NCBI GenBank assembly: GCA_946221915.1
Contig: CAMIKG010000074.1
Location: forward strand, 1 to 20,464
Length of the DNA stretch: 20,464 nt
Reading direction: 5' to 3'
DNA from: an uncultured Erwinia sp.
GTDB lineage: Bacteria; Pseudomonadota; Gammaproteobacteria; Enterobacterales; Enterobacteriaceae
The position numbers were made by a program, and so were the translations under genes. Positions 1 to 8,106 of this stretch are shown one piece after another (positions within the stretch are counted from its first letter, which is position 1; each line of letters begins with the position of its first letter). The notes beneath the pieces are model-generated. The model saw nothing but the letters and a program-made list of their open reading frames with translations. It was not told where the DNA came from and did not search any database.

Positions 1-41
1 ATATCAATCCTGCGAGTGCCCACACAGATTGTCTGATAAAT

Positions 42-75
42 TGTTAAAGAGCAGCGCCACATTCTTCAGTGGCGC
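42..75 (-). promoter_or_regulatory. rRNA leader antitermination site (boxB-like hairpin and boxA)
   Basis: Downstream of P2 on the minus strand is a 7-bp inverted repeat GCGCCAC/GTGGCGC (54-60 with 69-75), which corresponds to the boxB-type hairpin. It is followed at once by TGCTCTTTAACA (42-53), the canonical boxA of enterobacterial rRNA leaders. These bind the Nus factor antitermination complex. The remaining 41 bases are leader; the 16S start is not reached. Confidence 0.88.
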
Positions 76-84
76 GGGTTGCGT

Positions 85-112
85 ATATTACGCTTTACCG
101 CTGAAGAGTCAA
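85..112 (-). promoter_or_regulatory. rRNA operon promoter P2
   Basis: The minus strand has TTGACT (107-112) and TAATAT (85-90) separated by 16 bases, about 97 bases downstream of P1. This is the standard tandem P1/P2 arrangement of enterobacterial rRNA operons. Confidence 0.85.
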
Positions 113-181
113 GTTGTTATTTAACTTTCTCTTCCTGACGCGGCCGACTGTGAAGCCGTTGTTCCGTGTCAGTGGAGGCGC

Positions 182-209
182 ATTATAGGGAGTTCCTGAC
201 GACTGACAA
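182..209 (-). promoter_or_regulatory. rRNA operon promoter P1
   Basis: On the minus strand a -35 hexamer TTGTCA (204-209) and a perfect -10 TATAAT (182-187) are 16 bases apart. The -10 is followed by the GC-rich discriminator GCGCCTCC typical of stringently controlled rRNA P1 promoters. The A/T-rich stretch at 210-250 is placed as an UP element and abuts the murI stop codon, so any Fis sites would fall inside the end of murI. The downstream 16S gene is outside the window. In E. coli, murI also lies immediately upstream of rrnB. Confidence 0.9.
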
Positions 210-249
210 GTGTTAAATGCAAAAAACTTTTCAAGCGTTGTTTTTTTAC

Positions 250-1101
250 TCAAAGCGCCAGTTTTTCGAGCTTTCCAAAGCCATAACGCTGTAAAACGGG
301 CATTAATTGTTCACTATTCTCGTTATAAGCGGTGCAGTAAGCGGTATTGCCCCCGGAAGAGAGTGCAACGGGCGCTTCGTGTTCCAGTAACCAGGCGGTA
401 CGCCGTGCGATCGCCGCGCCAGAATCAATCAAACGCGTTCCTTCCGGTAACACTTGCTGAAGCTCTTCGCTAATCAGAGGAAAGTGCGTACAGCCTAGCA
501 CTACCGTATCCGGCGGTTCCGCCATCCGCAGCCACGGCTGCAGAATACGTTTTACGTCCTTCAGCGGCACTGGTTTGCCATGCAGTTTGGCCTCTGCCAG
601 TTCCACCAGCTCCGCCGACCCCAGCATTTCGGTTTTACACTCACGGGCAAAACGTGCCACAAGTTCATGCGTATAAGGACGACGCACCGTGCCACGTGTC
701 GCCAGCAAACCGACAATACCATTACGGGTTAAGCGCGCCGCGGGTTTGATTGCAGGCACTACCCCCACCACCGGAAAAGCAAAACGTTCGCGCAAGGCAG
801 GTAAGGTGACGGTGCTGGCGCTGTTACAGGCAATCACCACCAGAGATAGCGGAGTGTATTGAGTAATTGCAGTGACGATAGCCACGACACGCTCAACGAT
901 AAACTCTTCACTTTTCTCGCCGTAGGGGAACGCTTCATTATCGAAGGCGTAAAGATAGTGGAGATCCGGCAGCAGCTGCCGAATCTCTTCATAAACGGAA
1001 AGCCCACCGACGCCGGAATCAAATATCAGCACGGTGGGTTGCAGATTAGAAGGTGTAGCTGGCGTTAACGTAGTATTCCCTTCCTGCAGTTGGATAGCCA
1101 T
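250..1101 (-). CDS. murI: Glutamate racemase MurI
   Basis: Cofactor-independent racemase that makes D-glutamate from L-glutamate in the cytosol for UDP-MurNAc-peptide (peptidoglycan) synthesis. The 283-residue product matches the E. coli enzyme (285) almost throughout. The aspartate/glutamate racemase signatures are present: FDSGVGGLSV at 27-36, the first catalytic cysteine in ACNSAST (Cys92) and the second in GCTHFP (Cys204). The N-terminal extension before the core (about 20 residues) is typical of enterobacterial MurI. The ATG at 1101 lies inside the 3' end of btuB, giving a 56-base overlap in another frame, and has only a weak Shine-Dalgarno, so translational coupling to btuB is likely. 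An rRNA operon promoter starts about 40 bases past the stop. One small difference from the usual family motif is Ser in place of Thr after ACN. Confidence 0.97.
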   Translation of the reverse strand: MAIQLQEGNTTLTPATPSNLQPTVLIFDSGVGGLSVYEEIRQLLPDLHYLYAFDNEAFPYGEKSEEFIVERVVAIVTAITQYTPLSLVVIACNSASTVTLPALRERFAFPVVGVVPAIKPAARLTRNGIVGLLATRGTVRRPYTHELVARFARECKTEMLGSAELVELAEAKLHGKPVPLKDVKRILQPWLRMAEPPDTVVLGCTHFPLISEELQQVLPEGTRLIDSGAAIARRTAWLLEHEAPVALSSGGNTAYCTAYNENSEQLMPVLQRYGFGKLEKLAL

Positions 1102-2929
1102 ACGCTGTCTCGTACTCTTTATCGAACAGGTTGGCTATTCTACCACGAACGGTCAGCTGGGATGTGACCGGATACGAAACGGCGAGATCCCACAGGCTTA
1201 CTCCGGCAAGTTTAACTCTCTGCGTAGTAAACGAAGAATTGTAGTCGTTATCATAGCGCTGACCGAGGTATTGATAAGTCACTGACCAGTCAAAGTCGTA
1301 GATCTTCCAGTCAAGCTGGTATTTAACTTGTTGCTTCGAGCGACGTACCAGAATCTCATTGGTATTCGCATTACGTGGATCTACGTAATCATAGGAGATT
1401 TGATGGCTGAGAGGGCCAGTATCGAACGAGGCTGTAGCTTCAACCCCTTTAATTTTTGCCTTACCGATGTTGTAGTAACGATAGGTAGAGTCAGTATCAA
1501 TTAAATTGTCGATGTCATTGCGATAGCCGGAAATACGCCAGTTAACAGGTCCGGTTAATCCTTCAACCCCACCTTCCCATTGCTTACTTTCTTCGGGATT
1601 AAGATCGCGATTACCATAGGCCGCACTATATACCTGATTCAGATTTGGCGCTTTAAAGGCAGTACCATAAGAAGCAAATACGCTATAACCGGAAACGAAC
1701 TCCCAGGCTGCACCCGTTTGCCAGGTACTGTGCCAGCCAAACTCGTTGTTATCGTCGCCACGAACGGCACCTTCAAGCGTAATACTGCCCAATTTCTGCT
1801 GTGCTGTAGCGTAAACACCGGTATTACGCTGCTCCTGCCCTTCACTGACATAGTTAGTGCCGGGTTCGGAGGTTTGTTTCTGCCAGTCTACTCCGCCGCT
1901 AACAATGCCATTGCCAACAGCAATCGTATTGCCCCACTGCAGGTTATATTGCTGTACATCATCCAGCGTGGCTGAAATGTCGTAACGACCCTTGCGCGGA
2001 TCGTAGTTGTAATCTTGTGTATGACTATAACTGGCAATTAACTGTGTAGAATAGATATCCTGCTGGAAACGCAGCCCTGTGTCCCAGGTCTGGCTATATA
2101 ACTGACGTGTATCAGGCTGGCCAATAATATTGGTATAGGTTGAATCATATGCATAACCTGCATCATAGGCCGTGCGATTATCAAAACCATAACCGCGGAA
2201 GAAGCCGCTGAACTGCTCATTGAATTGATGTTCAATCTTGCCATACAGAGTCTTGCTCATAAAGCCATCGCGATCAGGCTGAGCTGGATTACCATAAACA
2301 TCCGGGTAACCTGCAACCACATCATACCCTTTGGTATAAGTATAATTACCTGCCAGAGAAAGACGTGTTGCTTCACTTAGCTGTTGTTGGGTTGCACCAT
2401 CATAAGATTGATAACCATTTGAACCGATACCTGCACTCAGTGTGGTGCCTGATTTGCTTTGGTCAGTGATGATGTTGACCACACCGCCGATTGCGTCGGA
2501 GCCATACGCCGCTGAACGTGCACCGCGCACATATTCAATGCGCTGTACAAGGGAGAGAGGTATTTGGCTTAAATCGGAAGATCCACTTATCCCAGCCTGG
2601 TTCAGACGAATACCATCAATTAGCACCAGAACATGCCGGGACTCAGTACCACGAATAAACAAAGAGCTTTGCTGACCAAGACCACCATTCTGCCCAACAT
2701 CAACGCCAGGCAAACGTCGCATTACATCAAGCAGACTTTTAGACTGCCAGCGATCAATCTGTTCTTTAGTGACAACGGTAGTGGGTGCCAGCACCGACGA
2801 CACCGGCTGCGCAAAGCGGTTAGCAGTAACCACCAGTTCATCATCATTTTGCTGCGCAACGCCAGGTTGCGCCCAGAGAGAAACGGCTGCGACACTTAGC
2901 GCCAGCAGCGAGGGTTTAGTTTTAATCAT
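1046..2929 (-). CDS. btuB: Outer-membrane vitamin B12 receptor BtuB
   Basis: TonB-dependent outer-membrane transporter for cobalamin. From the ATG at 2929 the product is 627 residues (E. coli 614). A signal peptide covers about residues 1-25 (MIKTKPS, hydrophobic stretch, ending GVA before QQ), followed by the TonB box (ELVVTA, about 31-36), the plug domain with conserved QNGG, FIRG and YGSDAIGGVVNII motifs, and a 22-strand barrel ending in the outer-membrane signature YTF. The frame stays open for 25 more codons upstream, but these lie in the riboswitch expression platform, so MIKT is taken as the start by homology with E. coli MIKK. The Shine-Dalgarno candidate GGATG (2942-2946) is 12 bases from the ATG and is also one arm of the regulatory hairpin. 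The 3' end overlaps murI. Expression should fall when adenosylcobalamin is abundant. Confidence 0.96.
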   Translation of the reverse strand: MIKTKPSLLALSVAAVSLWAQPGVAQQNDDELVVTANRFAQPVSSVLAPTTVVTKEQIDRWQSKSLLDVMRRLPGVDVGQNGGLGQQSSLFIRGTESRHVLVLIDGIRLNQAGISGSSDLSQIPLSLVQRIEYVRGARSAAYGSDAIGGVVNIITDQSKSGTTLSAGIGSNGYQSYDGATQQQLSEATRLSLAGNYTYTKGYDVVAGYPDVYGNPAQPDRDGFMSKTLYGKIEHQFNEQFSGFFRGYGFDNRTAYDAGYAYDSTYTNIIGQPDTRQLYSQTWDTGLRFQQDIYSTQLIASYSHTQDYNYDPRKGRYDISATLDDVQQYNLQWGNTIAVGNGIVSGGVDWQKQTSEPGTNYVSEGQEQRNTGVYATAQQKLGSITLEGAVRGDDNNEFGWHSTWQTGAAWEFVSGYSVFASYGTAFKAPNLNQVYSAAYGNRDLNPEESKQWEGGVEGLTGPVNWRISGYRNDIDNLIDTDSTYRYYNIGKAKIKGVEATASFDTGPLSHQISYDYVDPRNANTNEILVRRSKQQVKYQLDWKIYDFDWSVTYQYLGQRYDNDYNSSFTTQRVKLAGVSLWDLAVSYPVTSQLTVRGRIANLFDKEYETAYGYPTAGREYYVNASYTF

Positions 2930-2940
2930 ATTGAGTTCAA

Positions 2941-3172
2941 GCATCCAAACGAATAGACCAGGATGCCGCAGGTATACGATCGATAGCACGCGATGATCGT
3001 ACAAATTGCGACGTACCCCGGCAGGTCTTCGGGCTTGGCGTCGTTATACTGGCGAAGACTTCCCATCATCAAGACAGTGTCTGCATTCGCAATCGCCACG
3101 ACAATCCTTACCGCTGCGCGTCAGCTCCAGATTTGCACTGGATTCCCTTTTAACTCGTCAGGAGGCCGGAAA
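2941..3172 (-). promoter_or_regulatory. Cobalamin riboswitch controlling btuB
   Basis: The minus-strand leader of btuB contains the B12 box core AGCCCGAAGACCTGCC (about 3020-3035) and, further 5', the conserved aptamer segments GGGAATCCAGTGC, AATCTGGAGCTGACGCGCAG and CGGTAAGGA, in the order seen in the E. coli btuB leader. The aptamer occupies roughly 3005-3172. The expression platform is a hairpin of GCATCC (2961-2966) and GGATGC (2941-2946) that buries the btuB Shine-Dalgarno, as in the E. coli RBS sequestrator. With a start predicted near 3170 the leader is about 240 bases, the length known for E. coli btuB. Binding of adenosylcobalamin is expected to block translation; the ligand is inferred from family membership. 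Confidence 0.95.
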
Positions 3173-3176
3173 GCGC

Positions 3177-3205
3177 ATACTACGGGCAAGGGTAATAGAA
3201 GTCCA
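3177..3205 (-). promoter_or_regulatory. Probable btuB promoter
   Basis: On the minus strand TGGACT (3200-3205, 4/6 match to -35) and TAGTAT (3177-3182, 4/6 match to -10) are 17 bases apart. Transcription would begin near 3170, exactly at the 5' edge of the riboswitch aptamer, which supports the call. Confidence 0.6.
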
Positions 3206-3245
3206 GACTTCCAGAAAGCTAAAGTAAACGTTTTACTAACAACAC

Positions 3246-3273
3246 TGGACATCGGAGATCGAATCCCTACAAT
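3246..3273 (+). promoter_or_regulatory. Probable trmA promoter with GC-rich discriminator
   Basis: TGGACA (3246-3251, 5/6) and TACAAT (3268-3273, 5/6) are 16 bases apart, and the -10 is followed by CGCCCGG. In E. coli the trmA promoter is known to behave like rRNA P1 promoters under growth-rate and stringent control, and this discriminator fits. Transcription would start near 3280, giving a leader of about 30 bases to the trmA ATG. Confidence 0.6.
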
Positions 3274-3308
3274 CGCCCGGCAAGTCTGTTATTCAACCAG
3301 GAACGCCC

Positions 3309-4409
3309 ATGACGCCCGAACAATTACCCATTGAACACTACGACGCCCAGCTGGCGGAAAAAGTCACTCGTTTACAGGGGATGATGTCGCCATTCGCCGC
3401 GCCTGAGGTAGAGGTCTTTCGTTCGCCGGTCAGTCATTACCGCATGCGTGCGGAGTTCCGCCTGTGGCATGATGGCGACGATATTTACCACATTATCTTT
3501 GATCAGCAGACGCGGCAGCGTATCCGCGTTGACAGTTTCCCGGCGGCCAGCGAGCTGATTAACTGCCTGATGCCGCGGATGATTGACGCACTGCGCGGCA
3601 ATCGCACGTTGCGCCATAAGCTGTTCCAGATTGACTATCTGTCGACCCTGAGTAATCAGGTGGTGGTGTCGCTGCTATATCACCGCGCGCTCACCGAAGA
3701 GTGGCAGCAGGAAGCCGCCGCACTGCGTGATGCGCTGCGCGCCGAAGGCTTCGACCTGCATCTGATTGGCCGCGCCACCAAAACCAAAATCTGTCTGGAT
3801 CAGGATTTTATTGATGAACGTTTACCGGTTGGCGGACGTGAACTGATCTACCGCCAGGTGGAAAACAGCTTTACCCAGCCAAATGCGGCGATGAATATCC
3901 AGATGCTGGAGTGGGCGCTGGACGTGACGAAAGATTCACAGGGTGACCTGTTAGAACTCTACTGCGGCAACGGCAACTTCTCGCTGGCGCTGGCGCGCAA
4001 TTTCCGCCGGGTGCTGGCAACAGAAATCGCCAAACCGTCTGTCGCCGCCGCGCAATACAATATTGCCGTAAACCAGATCGATAATGTGCAAATCATTCGT
4101 ATGTCGGCAGAAGAGTTCACTCAGGCGATGAACGGCGTGCGCAGCTTTAACCGACTGGAAGGTATCGATTTAACCAGCTATCAATGTGAAACCATTTTCG
4201 TCGATCCACCGCGCAGCGGGCTGGATGATGAAACGGTGAAGATGGTGCAGGCGTATCCGCAGATTCTCTATATTTCCTGTAATCCGCAGACCCTGTGCGA
4301 CAACCTGCAGACGCTGGCGGAAACCCACCAGGTAAGCAAGCTGGCGCTGTTCGATCAGTTCCCGTATACCCATCATATGGAGTGTGGGGTGCTGCTGACC
4401 CGTCGTTAG
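3309..4409 (+). CDS. trmA: tRNA/tmRNA (uracil-C5)-methyltransferase TrmA
   Basis: S-adenosylmethionine-dependent enzyme that makes 5-methyluridine at position 54 of tRNA (the T loop). Its 366 residues equal the E. coli length and align end to end. The SAM-binding motif DLLELYCGNGNFSLALA lies at about 213-229, the FVDPPRSG motif at 297-304, the nucleophile Cys324 in YISCNP and the general base Glu358 in HHMECG. The ATG at 3309 has an AGGA Shine-Dalgarno (3299-3302) six bases upstream and matches the conserved MTPE start. The gene is transcribed divergently from the riboswitch-btuB unit and ends at a bidirectional terminator shared with yijD. Confidence 0.97.
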   Translation: MTPEQLPIEHYDAQLAEKVTRLQGMMSPFAAPEVEVFRSPVSHYRMRAEFRLWHDGDDIYHIIFDQQTRQRIRVDSFPAASELINCLMPRMIDALRGNRTLRHKLFQIDYLSTLSNQVVVSLLYHRALTEEWQQEAAALRDALRAEGFDLHLIGRATKTKICLDQDFIDERLPVGGRELIYRQVENSFTQPNAAMNIQMLEWALDVTKDSQGDLLELYCGNGNFSLALARNFRRVLATEIAKPSVAAAQYNIAVNQIDNVQIIRMSAEEFTQAMNGVRSFNRLEGIDLTSYQCETIFVDPPRSGLDDETVKMVQAYPQILYISCNPQTLCDNLQTLAETHQVSKLALFDQFPYTHHMECGVLLTRR

Positions 4410-4412
4410 AAA

Positions 4413-4447
4413 GCAAAACGGCGAACTTTTGGGTTCGCCGTTGTTTT
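4413..4447. terminator. Bidirectional terminator between trmA and yijD
   Basis: A perfect 10-bp inverted repeat, AACGGCGAAC (4417-4426) and GTTCGCCGTT (4433-4442), has a six-base loop. T-rich sequence follows the stem on the plus side (GTTTT) and A-rich sequence precedes it (GCAAAA), so it can serve both converging genes, which stop at 4409 and 4450. Confidence 0.9.
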
Positions 4448-4449
4448 AG

Positions 4450-4809
4450 CTAACTACTTTTCCGCGCCCGAATCCGTAAACCAATCCAGAAAATCAGCGC
4501 CACCATCAAAATGGTCGGCACAAAGTTGGAGCCGATATCCGGATATTCGGCGCGTACCATCGCGCTATACAGCAAAATACCCAGCAGGAAGAACGCCGCC
4601 GCCAGAGAAGGCATGCCCTCAGGCATCGCACGATTCAGGTAGCGCTGATGCAGGCACCAGGCCGCCAGCACCAGGGTGATCAGCGGGAATATGGAGAAGG
4701 GGACAATCGCGCTAAACAGCGCAGAAAAGGAGGCATTTATCGCTAACCCGGTGATAAACGCTAACACCAGGGTGCCTTTGTCGCGATGAGTCTGCGTCAG
4801 TTCAGTCAT
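4450..4809 (-). CDS. yijD: Inner-membrane protein YijD (DUF1422 family)
   Basis: Small integral membrane protein of unknown function. At 119 residues it has the same length as E. coli YijD and shares long stretches such as LHQRYLNR, LLYS and VRAEYPDIGSNF. Four hydrophobic segments can be seen, at about 14-34, 36-53, 68-86 and 97-113, with a basic C-terminus (RIRARKSS). The ATG at 4809 has a strong AAGGAG Shine-Dalgarno. It starts 13 bases after the fabR stop, so the two genes are almost certainly co-transcribed. The pairing with fabR is conserved in E. coli, but no biochemical role can be read from the sequence. Confidence 0.93.
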   Translation of the reverse strand: MTELTQTHRDKGTLVLAFITGLAINASFSALFSAIVPFSIFPLITLVLAAWCLHQRYLNRAMPEGMPSLAAAFFLLGILLYSAMVRAEYPDIGSNFVPTILMVALIFWIGLRIRARKSS

Positions 4810-4822
4810 ATCATTCTCCTTG

Positions 4823-5473
4823 TCAGCCTGCCCGGTTGTTCGATTCCAGCGTGACCGCCAGCTTCTCCTGCTCGCGGCGATACCAGTAGTATGCCCCTTT
4901 CGAGATCATACGCAGTTGCAGCACCAGCCGCTCTTCCAGCTGCCGGCGTTGTTCATCATCGATATCCAGCGCCTCAGCGCCCGCGTTAAAGACGATAATG
5001 ACCATCGCTTCCGCCTGCGCTTCTGTAAAGCTGCGCGGCATGCGGTTTTCTTTCTCCAGATAATCCGCCAGTTCAGCGATAAAGTGCTGAATCTCGCGCG
5101 CCACTGCCGCACGGAACGCTGCCGATGTTCCGGAACGTTCACGTAACAGCAGGCGAAAAGCATTCGGGTTGCTGCCAATGTATTCCATAAAGGTGGAGAC
5201 CGAAGTGCGTATGACACTGCCGCCTTTGGCAATGCGCTGACGTGCCTGACGCATCAGCTGACGCAGCATCAGGCCGCTTTCATCCACCATAGTCAGCCCT
5301 AACTCATCTACATCACGAAAGTGACGATAAAATGACGTTGGCGCAATACCGGCTTCGCGCGCCACTTCGCGCAAACTCAGGCTGGCGAAACTCCTTTCCG
5401 CGCTCAGCTGACTGAATGCAGCTTCAATCAGCGAACGTCGTGTACGTTCCTTTTGTTGTGCCCTGACGCCCAT
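4823..5473 (-). CDS. fabR: Unsaturated fatty acid synthesis repressor FabR (TetR family)
   Basis: TetR-type repressor that in E. coli represses fabA and fabB and so sets the unsaturated to saturated fatty acid ratio in response to acyl thioesters. The 216-residue product (E. coli 215) is nearly identical over the first 140 residues. The N-terminal helix-turn-helix is at about 10-55, with ASLSLREVAREAGIAPTSFY containing the recognition region. The C-terminal half is the all-helical ligand and dimer domain; only the last dozen residues diverge. The start MGVRAQQKE is the conserved one. A TATAGT -10 candidate lies on the minus strand at 5504-5509 without a convincing -35. yijD follows in the same unit, and sthA is divergent across 196 bases. 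Confidence 0.96.
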   Translation of the reverse strand: MGVRAQQKERTRRSLIEAAFSQLSAERSFASLSLREVAREAGIAPTSFYRHFRDVDELGLTMVDESGLMLRQLMRQARQRIAKGGSVIRTSVSTFMEYIGSNPNAFRLLLRERSGTSAAFRAAVAREIQHFIAELADYLEKENRMPRSFTEAQAEAMVIIVFNAGAEALDIDDEQRRQLEERLVLQLRMISKGAYYWYRREQEKLAVTLESNNRAG

Positions 5474-5599
5474 GTTTCCGCCTTTTTCTCCCGCTGAAGC
5501 CGAACTATAGCAAACTTTTCAGCGTACAGTCTGATCAAGTTTGTGAGCGCCTGTGAACATCCTGAGTTTGGCAAATCACGGCAAAAGGCAGGGATATTA

Positions 5600-5628
5600 T
5601 TGGGATGTGCGCCACAAGATGTTAGAAT
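5600..5628 (+). promoter_or_regulatory. Probable sthA promoter
   Basis: TTGGGA (5600-5605, 4/6) and TAGAAT (5623-5628, 5/6) are separated by 17 bases, and transcription would start about 35 bases before the sthA ATG. No operator was recognised in the 196-base divergent region with fabR. Confidence 0.5.
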
Positions 5629-5669
5629 AACGTTGTAAAAATGTAGATAAATTAATAAGGCGTACTGGT

Positions 5670-7070
5670 ATGCAACATTCTTACGATTACGATGCCATTG
5701 TGATTGGTTCAGGCCCCGGCGGAGAAGGCGCGGCGATGGGCCTTGTGAAGCAGGGAGCGCGTATCGCCGTGATCGAGCGCTACCATAATATCGGTGGCGG
5801 TTGTACTCACTGGGGAACCATCCCGTCAAAAGCCCTACGACACGCAGTAAGCCGCATTATCGAGTTCAATCAAAACCCCCTCTACAGTGACCACAGCCGC
5901 CTGCTTCGCTCCTCCTTTGCTGACATCCTTAACCACACCGAAAACGTGATCAGCCAGCAAACGCGCATGCGTCAGGGATTTTACGAGCGCAATCATTGTG
6001 AGCTGTTTCAGGGCGACGCCCGTTTTATCGATGCCAATACCGTGGAAATCGAATTCCATGATGGCACCACTGAACGCCTGACGGCGGATAAGTTCGTTAT
6101 CGCCTGCGGCTCACGCCCTTATCATCCGCCAGACGTCGACTTTACCCATCCGCGTATCTACGATTCCGATTCGATCCTGAATCTGCACCATGAACCCGGC
6201 CATGTGATCATCTACGGCGCCGGGGTGATCGGCTGCGAATATGCGTCGATCTTCCGTGGACTGAACGTAAAAGTGGATCTGATCAATACCCGCGATCGCC
6301 TGCTGGCGTTTCTCGATCAGGAGATGTCCGACTCGCTTTCCTATCACTTCTGGAACAGTGGCGTGGTGATCCGTCACAACGAAGAGTTTGAGCGCATTGA
6401 AGGCGTGCAGGATGGGGTGATTATGCACCTCAAATCCGGCAAAAAGCTGAAGGCCGATTGCCTGCTGTACGCCAACGGCCGTACCGGTAACACCGATTCG
6501 CTGGCGCTGGAGAATGTAGGTCTGGAAGCGGATGGACGCGGCCTGCTGAAGGTCAACAGCATGTATCAGACTGCTCAGCCGCATATTTACGCGGTCGGCG
6601 ATGTGATTGGTTATCCGAGCCTCGCGTCAGCCGCCTACGATCAGGGACGCATCGCCGCACAGGCGATTATCAAAGGCGAAGCGACGGCCCATCTGATCGA
6701 AGATATCCCGACCGGTATCTACACCATTCCGGAAATCAGCTCCGTCGGCAAAACCGAGCAACAGCTGACGGCGATGAAAGTGCCGTATGAAGTGGGTCGT
6801 GCACAGTTTAAACATCTGGCGCGTGCGCAGATTGTCGGTATGAATGTGGGCAGCCTGAAGATCCTGTTCCATCGCGAAACCAAAGAGATCCTCGGTATTC
6901 ACTGCTTTGGCGAGCGCGCGGCCGAAATCATTCACATCGGCCAGGCAATTATGGAGCAGAAAAACGGTGGCAACACGATTGAGTACTTCGTGAATACCAC
7001 CTTTAACTACCCGACGATGGCCGAAGCCTATCGGGTAGCGGCGCTAAACGGCTTAAACCGCCTGTTTTAA
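5670..7070 (+). CDS. sthA: Soluble pyridine nucleotide transhydrogenase SthA (UdhA)
   Basis: Cytosolic flavoprotein that passes hydride between NADPH and NAD+, in E. coli mainly draining excess NADPH. The 466-residue product has the same length as E. coli SthA and aligns throughout. The FAD-binding motif GSGPGGEGAAMG is at 13-24, the NAD(P)-binding motif GAGVIGCEYASIF at about 188-200, the second FAD motif YAVGDVIGYPS at about 310-320, and a C-terminal dimerisation domain follows. It belongs to the disulfide oxidoreductase fold but keeps only one of the two redox cysteines (GGGCTHWGT: Cys45, Thr50), the feature that separates SthA from lipoamide dehydrogenase and glutathione reductase. An AAGG Shine-Dalgarno (5657-5660) precedes the ATG. 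Its 3' end overlaps the convergent oxyR by 18 bases. Confidence 0.97.
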   Translation: MQHSYDYDAIVIGSGPGGEGAAMGLVKQGARIAVIERYHNIGGGCTHWGTIPSKALRHAVSRIIEFNQNPLYSDHSRLLRSSFADILNHTENVISQQTRMRQGFYERNHCELFQGDARFIDANTVEIEFHDGTTERLTADKFVIACGSRPYHPPDVDFTHPRIYDSDSILNLHHEPGHVIIYGAGVIGCEYASIFRGLNVKVDLINTRDRLLAFLDQEMSDSLSYHFWNSGVVIRHNEEFERIEGVQDGVIMHLKSGKKLKADCLLYANGRTGNTDSLALENVGLEADGRGLLKVNSMYQTAQPHIYAVGDVIGYPSLASAAYDQGRIAAQAIIKGEATAHLIEDIPTGIYTIPEISSVGKTEQQLTAMKVPYEVGRAQFKHLARAQIVGMNVGSLKILFHRETKEILGIHCFGERAAEIIHIGQAIMEQKNGGNTIEYFVNTTFNYPTMAEAYRVAALNGLNRLF

Positions 7071-7970
7071 GTTGCTGCCCATATAGCCCTGCATATGTTC
7101 GCGAATCGCCTCTGCCAGCTGTTCATAACGGCTGCGCAGCGGCGAACCCGGACGATACACCAGCGCGATGGTACGCTGCGGCTCCGGTTTGTAACACGGC
7201 AGATAGCAGACGCCATCACGCACACGCTCTTTTGGCACCGCCAGCGCCGGCAGCAACGTAATACCGCTGCCTGCCGCTACCATATTCCGCAGCGTCTCTA
7301 AACTGGTGGCACGGAAATGGGTATCTTCATCCGCGCCCGCCTGGAAGCAGAAGCCCATCGCCTGATCGCGCAGGCAGTGACCATCTTCCAGCATCAGCAA
7401 TTTTTCACCGGCAAGATCGGACATCGGCACACGATCGCGCTCATGCCATGGGTGATCGGCGTAGATCGCCAGTTTCATCGGCTCATCAAACAGTGGCACT
7501 TCGATGAACGCTTCACTCTCTTTCACCAGCGCGAGGATGGCGCAGTCAAGCTTACCGCTGTCGAGCTGCGCCAGCAGTTGCTGCGTCTGCGCTTCGTGCA
7601 GATACATTTCCAGTTTGGGGAAGGTCTGGTGCAGCATCGGGATAATCTGCGGCAGCAGATATGGCCCCACGGTCGGTATCAAGCCGATATGCAGTGGCCC
7701 GGACATCGTTTCACCCTGCTGGCTGGCCATCTCTTTCAGCACTTTCACTTCACGCAATACCGTACGCGCCTGATCCACCAGCAGCAAACCCGCCTGTGTG
7801 AACAGCACCTTGCGGCTGGTGCGCTCCAGCAACATCACGCCTAATTCATCTTCCAGTTTACGAATTTGTCCGCTCAGCGTGGGCTGACTGACATGGCAGG
7901 CATCCGCCGCACGGCGGAAGTGCCGGTGCTCGGCTAACGCCACCAGATATTCCAGATCACGAATATTCAT
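7053..7970 (-). CDS. oxyR: Peroxide-sensing LysR-type regulator OxyR
   Basis: Redox-switched activator of peroxide defence genes and repressor of its own promoter. From the ATG at 7970 it has 305 residues, as in E. coli, with the start MNIRDLEYLV and an excellent Shine-Dalgarno (GGAGGATAAG). The frame is open for 17 more codons upstream, but these cover the operator. The LysR helix-turn-helix is at about 4-60 (FRRAADACHVSQPTLSGQIR). The regulatory domain carries the disulfide pair Cys199 and Cys208 in GHCLRDQAMGFC that senses hydrogen peroxide. The gene is divergent from the peroxiredoxin-glutaredoxin gene, so the regulator and a likely target share one control region. Its end overlaps sthA tail to tail. 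Confidence 0.97.
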   Translation of the reverse strand: MNIRDLEYLVALAEHRHFRRAADACHVSQPTLSGQIRKLEDELGVMLLERTSRKVLFTQAGLLLVDQARTVLREVKVLKEMASQQGETMSGPLHIGLIPTVGPYLLPQIIPMLHQTFPKLEMYLHEAQTQQLLAQLDSGKLDCAILALVKESEAFIEVPLFDEPMKLAIYADHPWHERDRVPMSDLAGEKLLMLEDGHCLRDQAMGFCFQAGADEDTHFRATSLETLRNMVAAGSGITLLPALAVPKERVRDGVCYLPCYKPEPQRTIALVYRPGSPLRSRYEQLAEAIREHMQGYMGSNLKQAV

Positions 7971-8000
7971 CTTATCCTCCGAACCACGATAGCCCGTGGC

Positions 8001-8036
8001 GATAGATAGGATAGCAATCAACGATTATCCCTATCA
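8001..8036. promoter_or_regulatory. Probable OxyR operator between oxyR and the peroxidase gene
   Basis: The divergent region has repeated ATAG (8002-8005, 8006-8009, 8011-8014) on one side and CTAT (8031-8034) on the other, forming an imperfect inverted repeat GATAGGATA/TATCCCTATC. Its right part (ATAGCAAT.AACGATTATCCCTATCAAGCA) matches my recollection of the E. coli oxyR-oxyS control region. OxyR binds spaced ATAG/CTAT elements; the exact four-element register is not perfect here, so the limits are approximate. Confidence 0.65.
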
Positions 8037-8106
8037 AGCAGAGTTAAGAATAATGTGCAGCATTCAGTCAGTGATCACATTAACTTATTCATCACGAGGG
8101 TTTTTT

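Noticed and set aside
2930..3004. N-terminal extension of btuB by 25 residues
   Set aside because: The codons lie in the riboswitch expression platform, and the signal peptide begins properly at MIKT.
7996..8106. N-terminal extension of the peroxidase fusion by 37 residues
   Set aside because: It overlaps the OxyR-type operator, and the ATG at 8107 has a well-spaced Shine-Dalgarno and gives the family length.
8037..8106. Possible oxyS small RNA next to oxyR
   Set aside because: No sequence resembling OxyS and no terminator hairpin is present before the peroxidase start codon.
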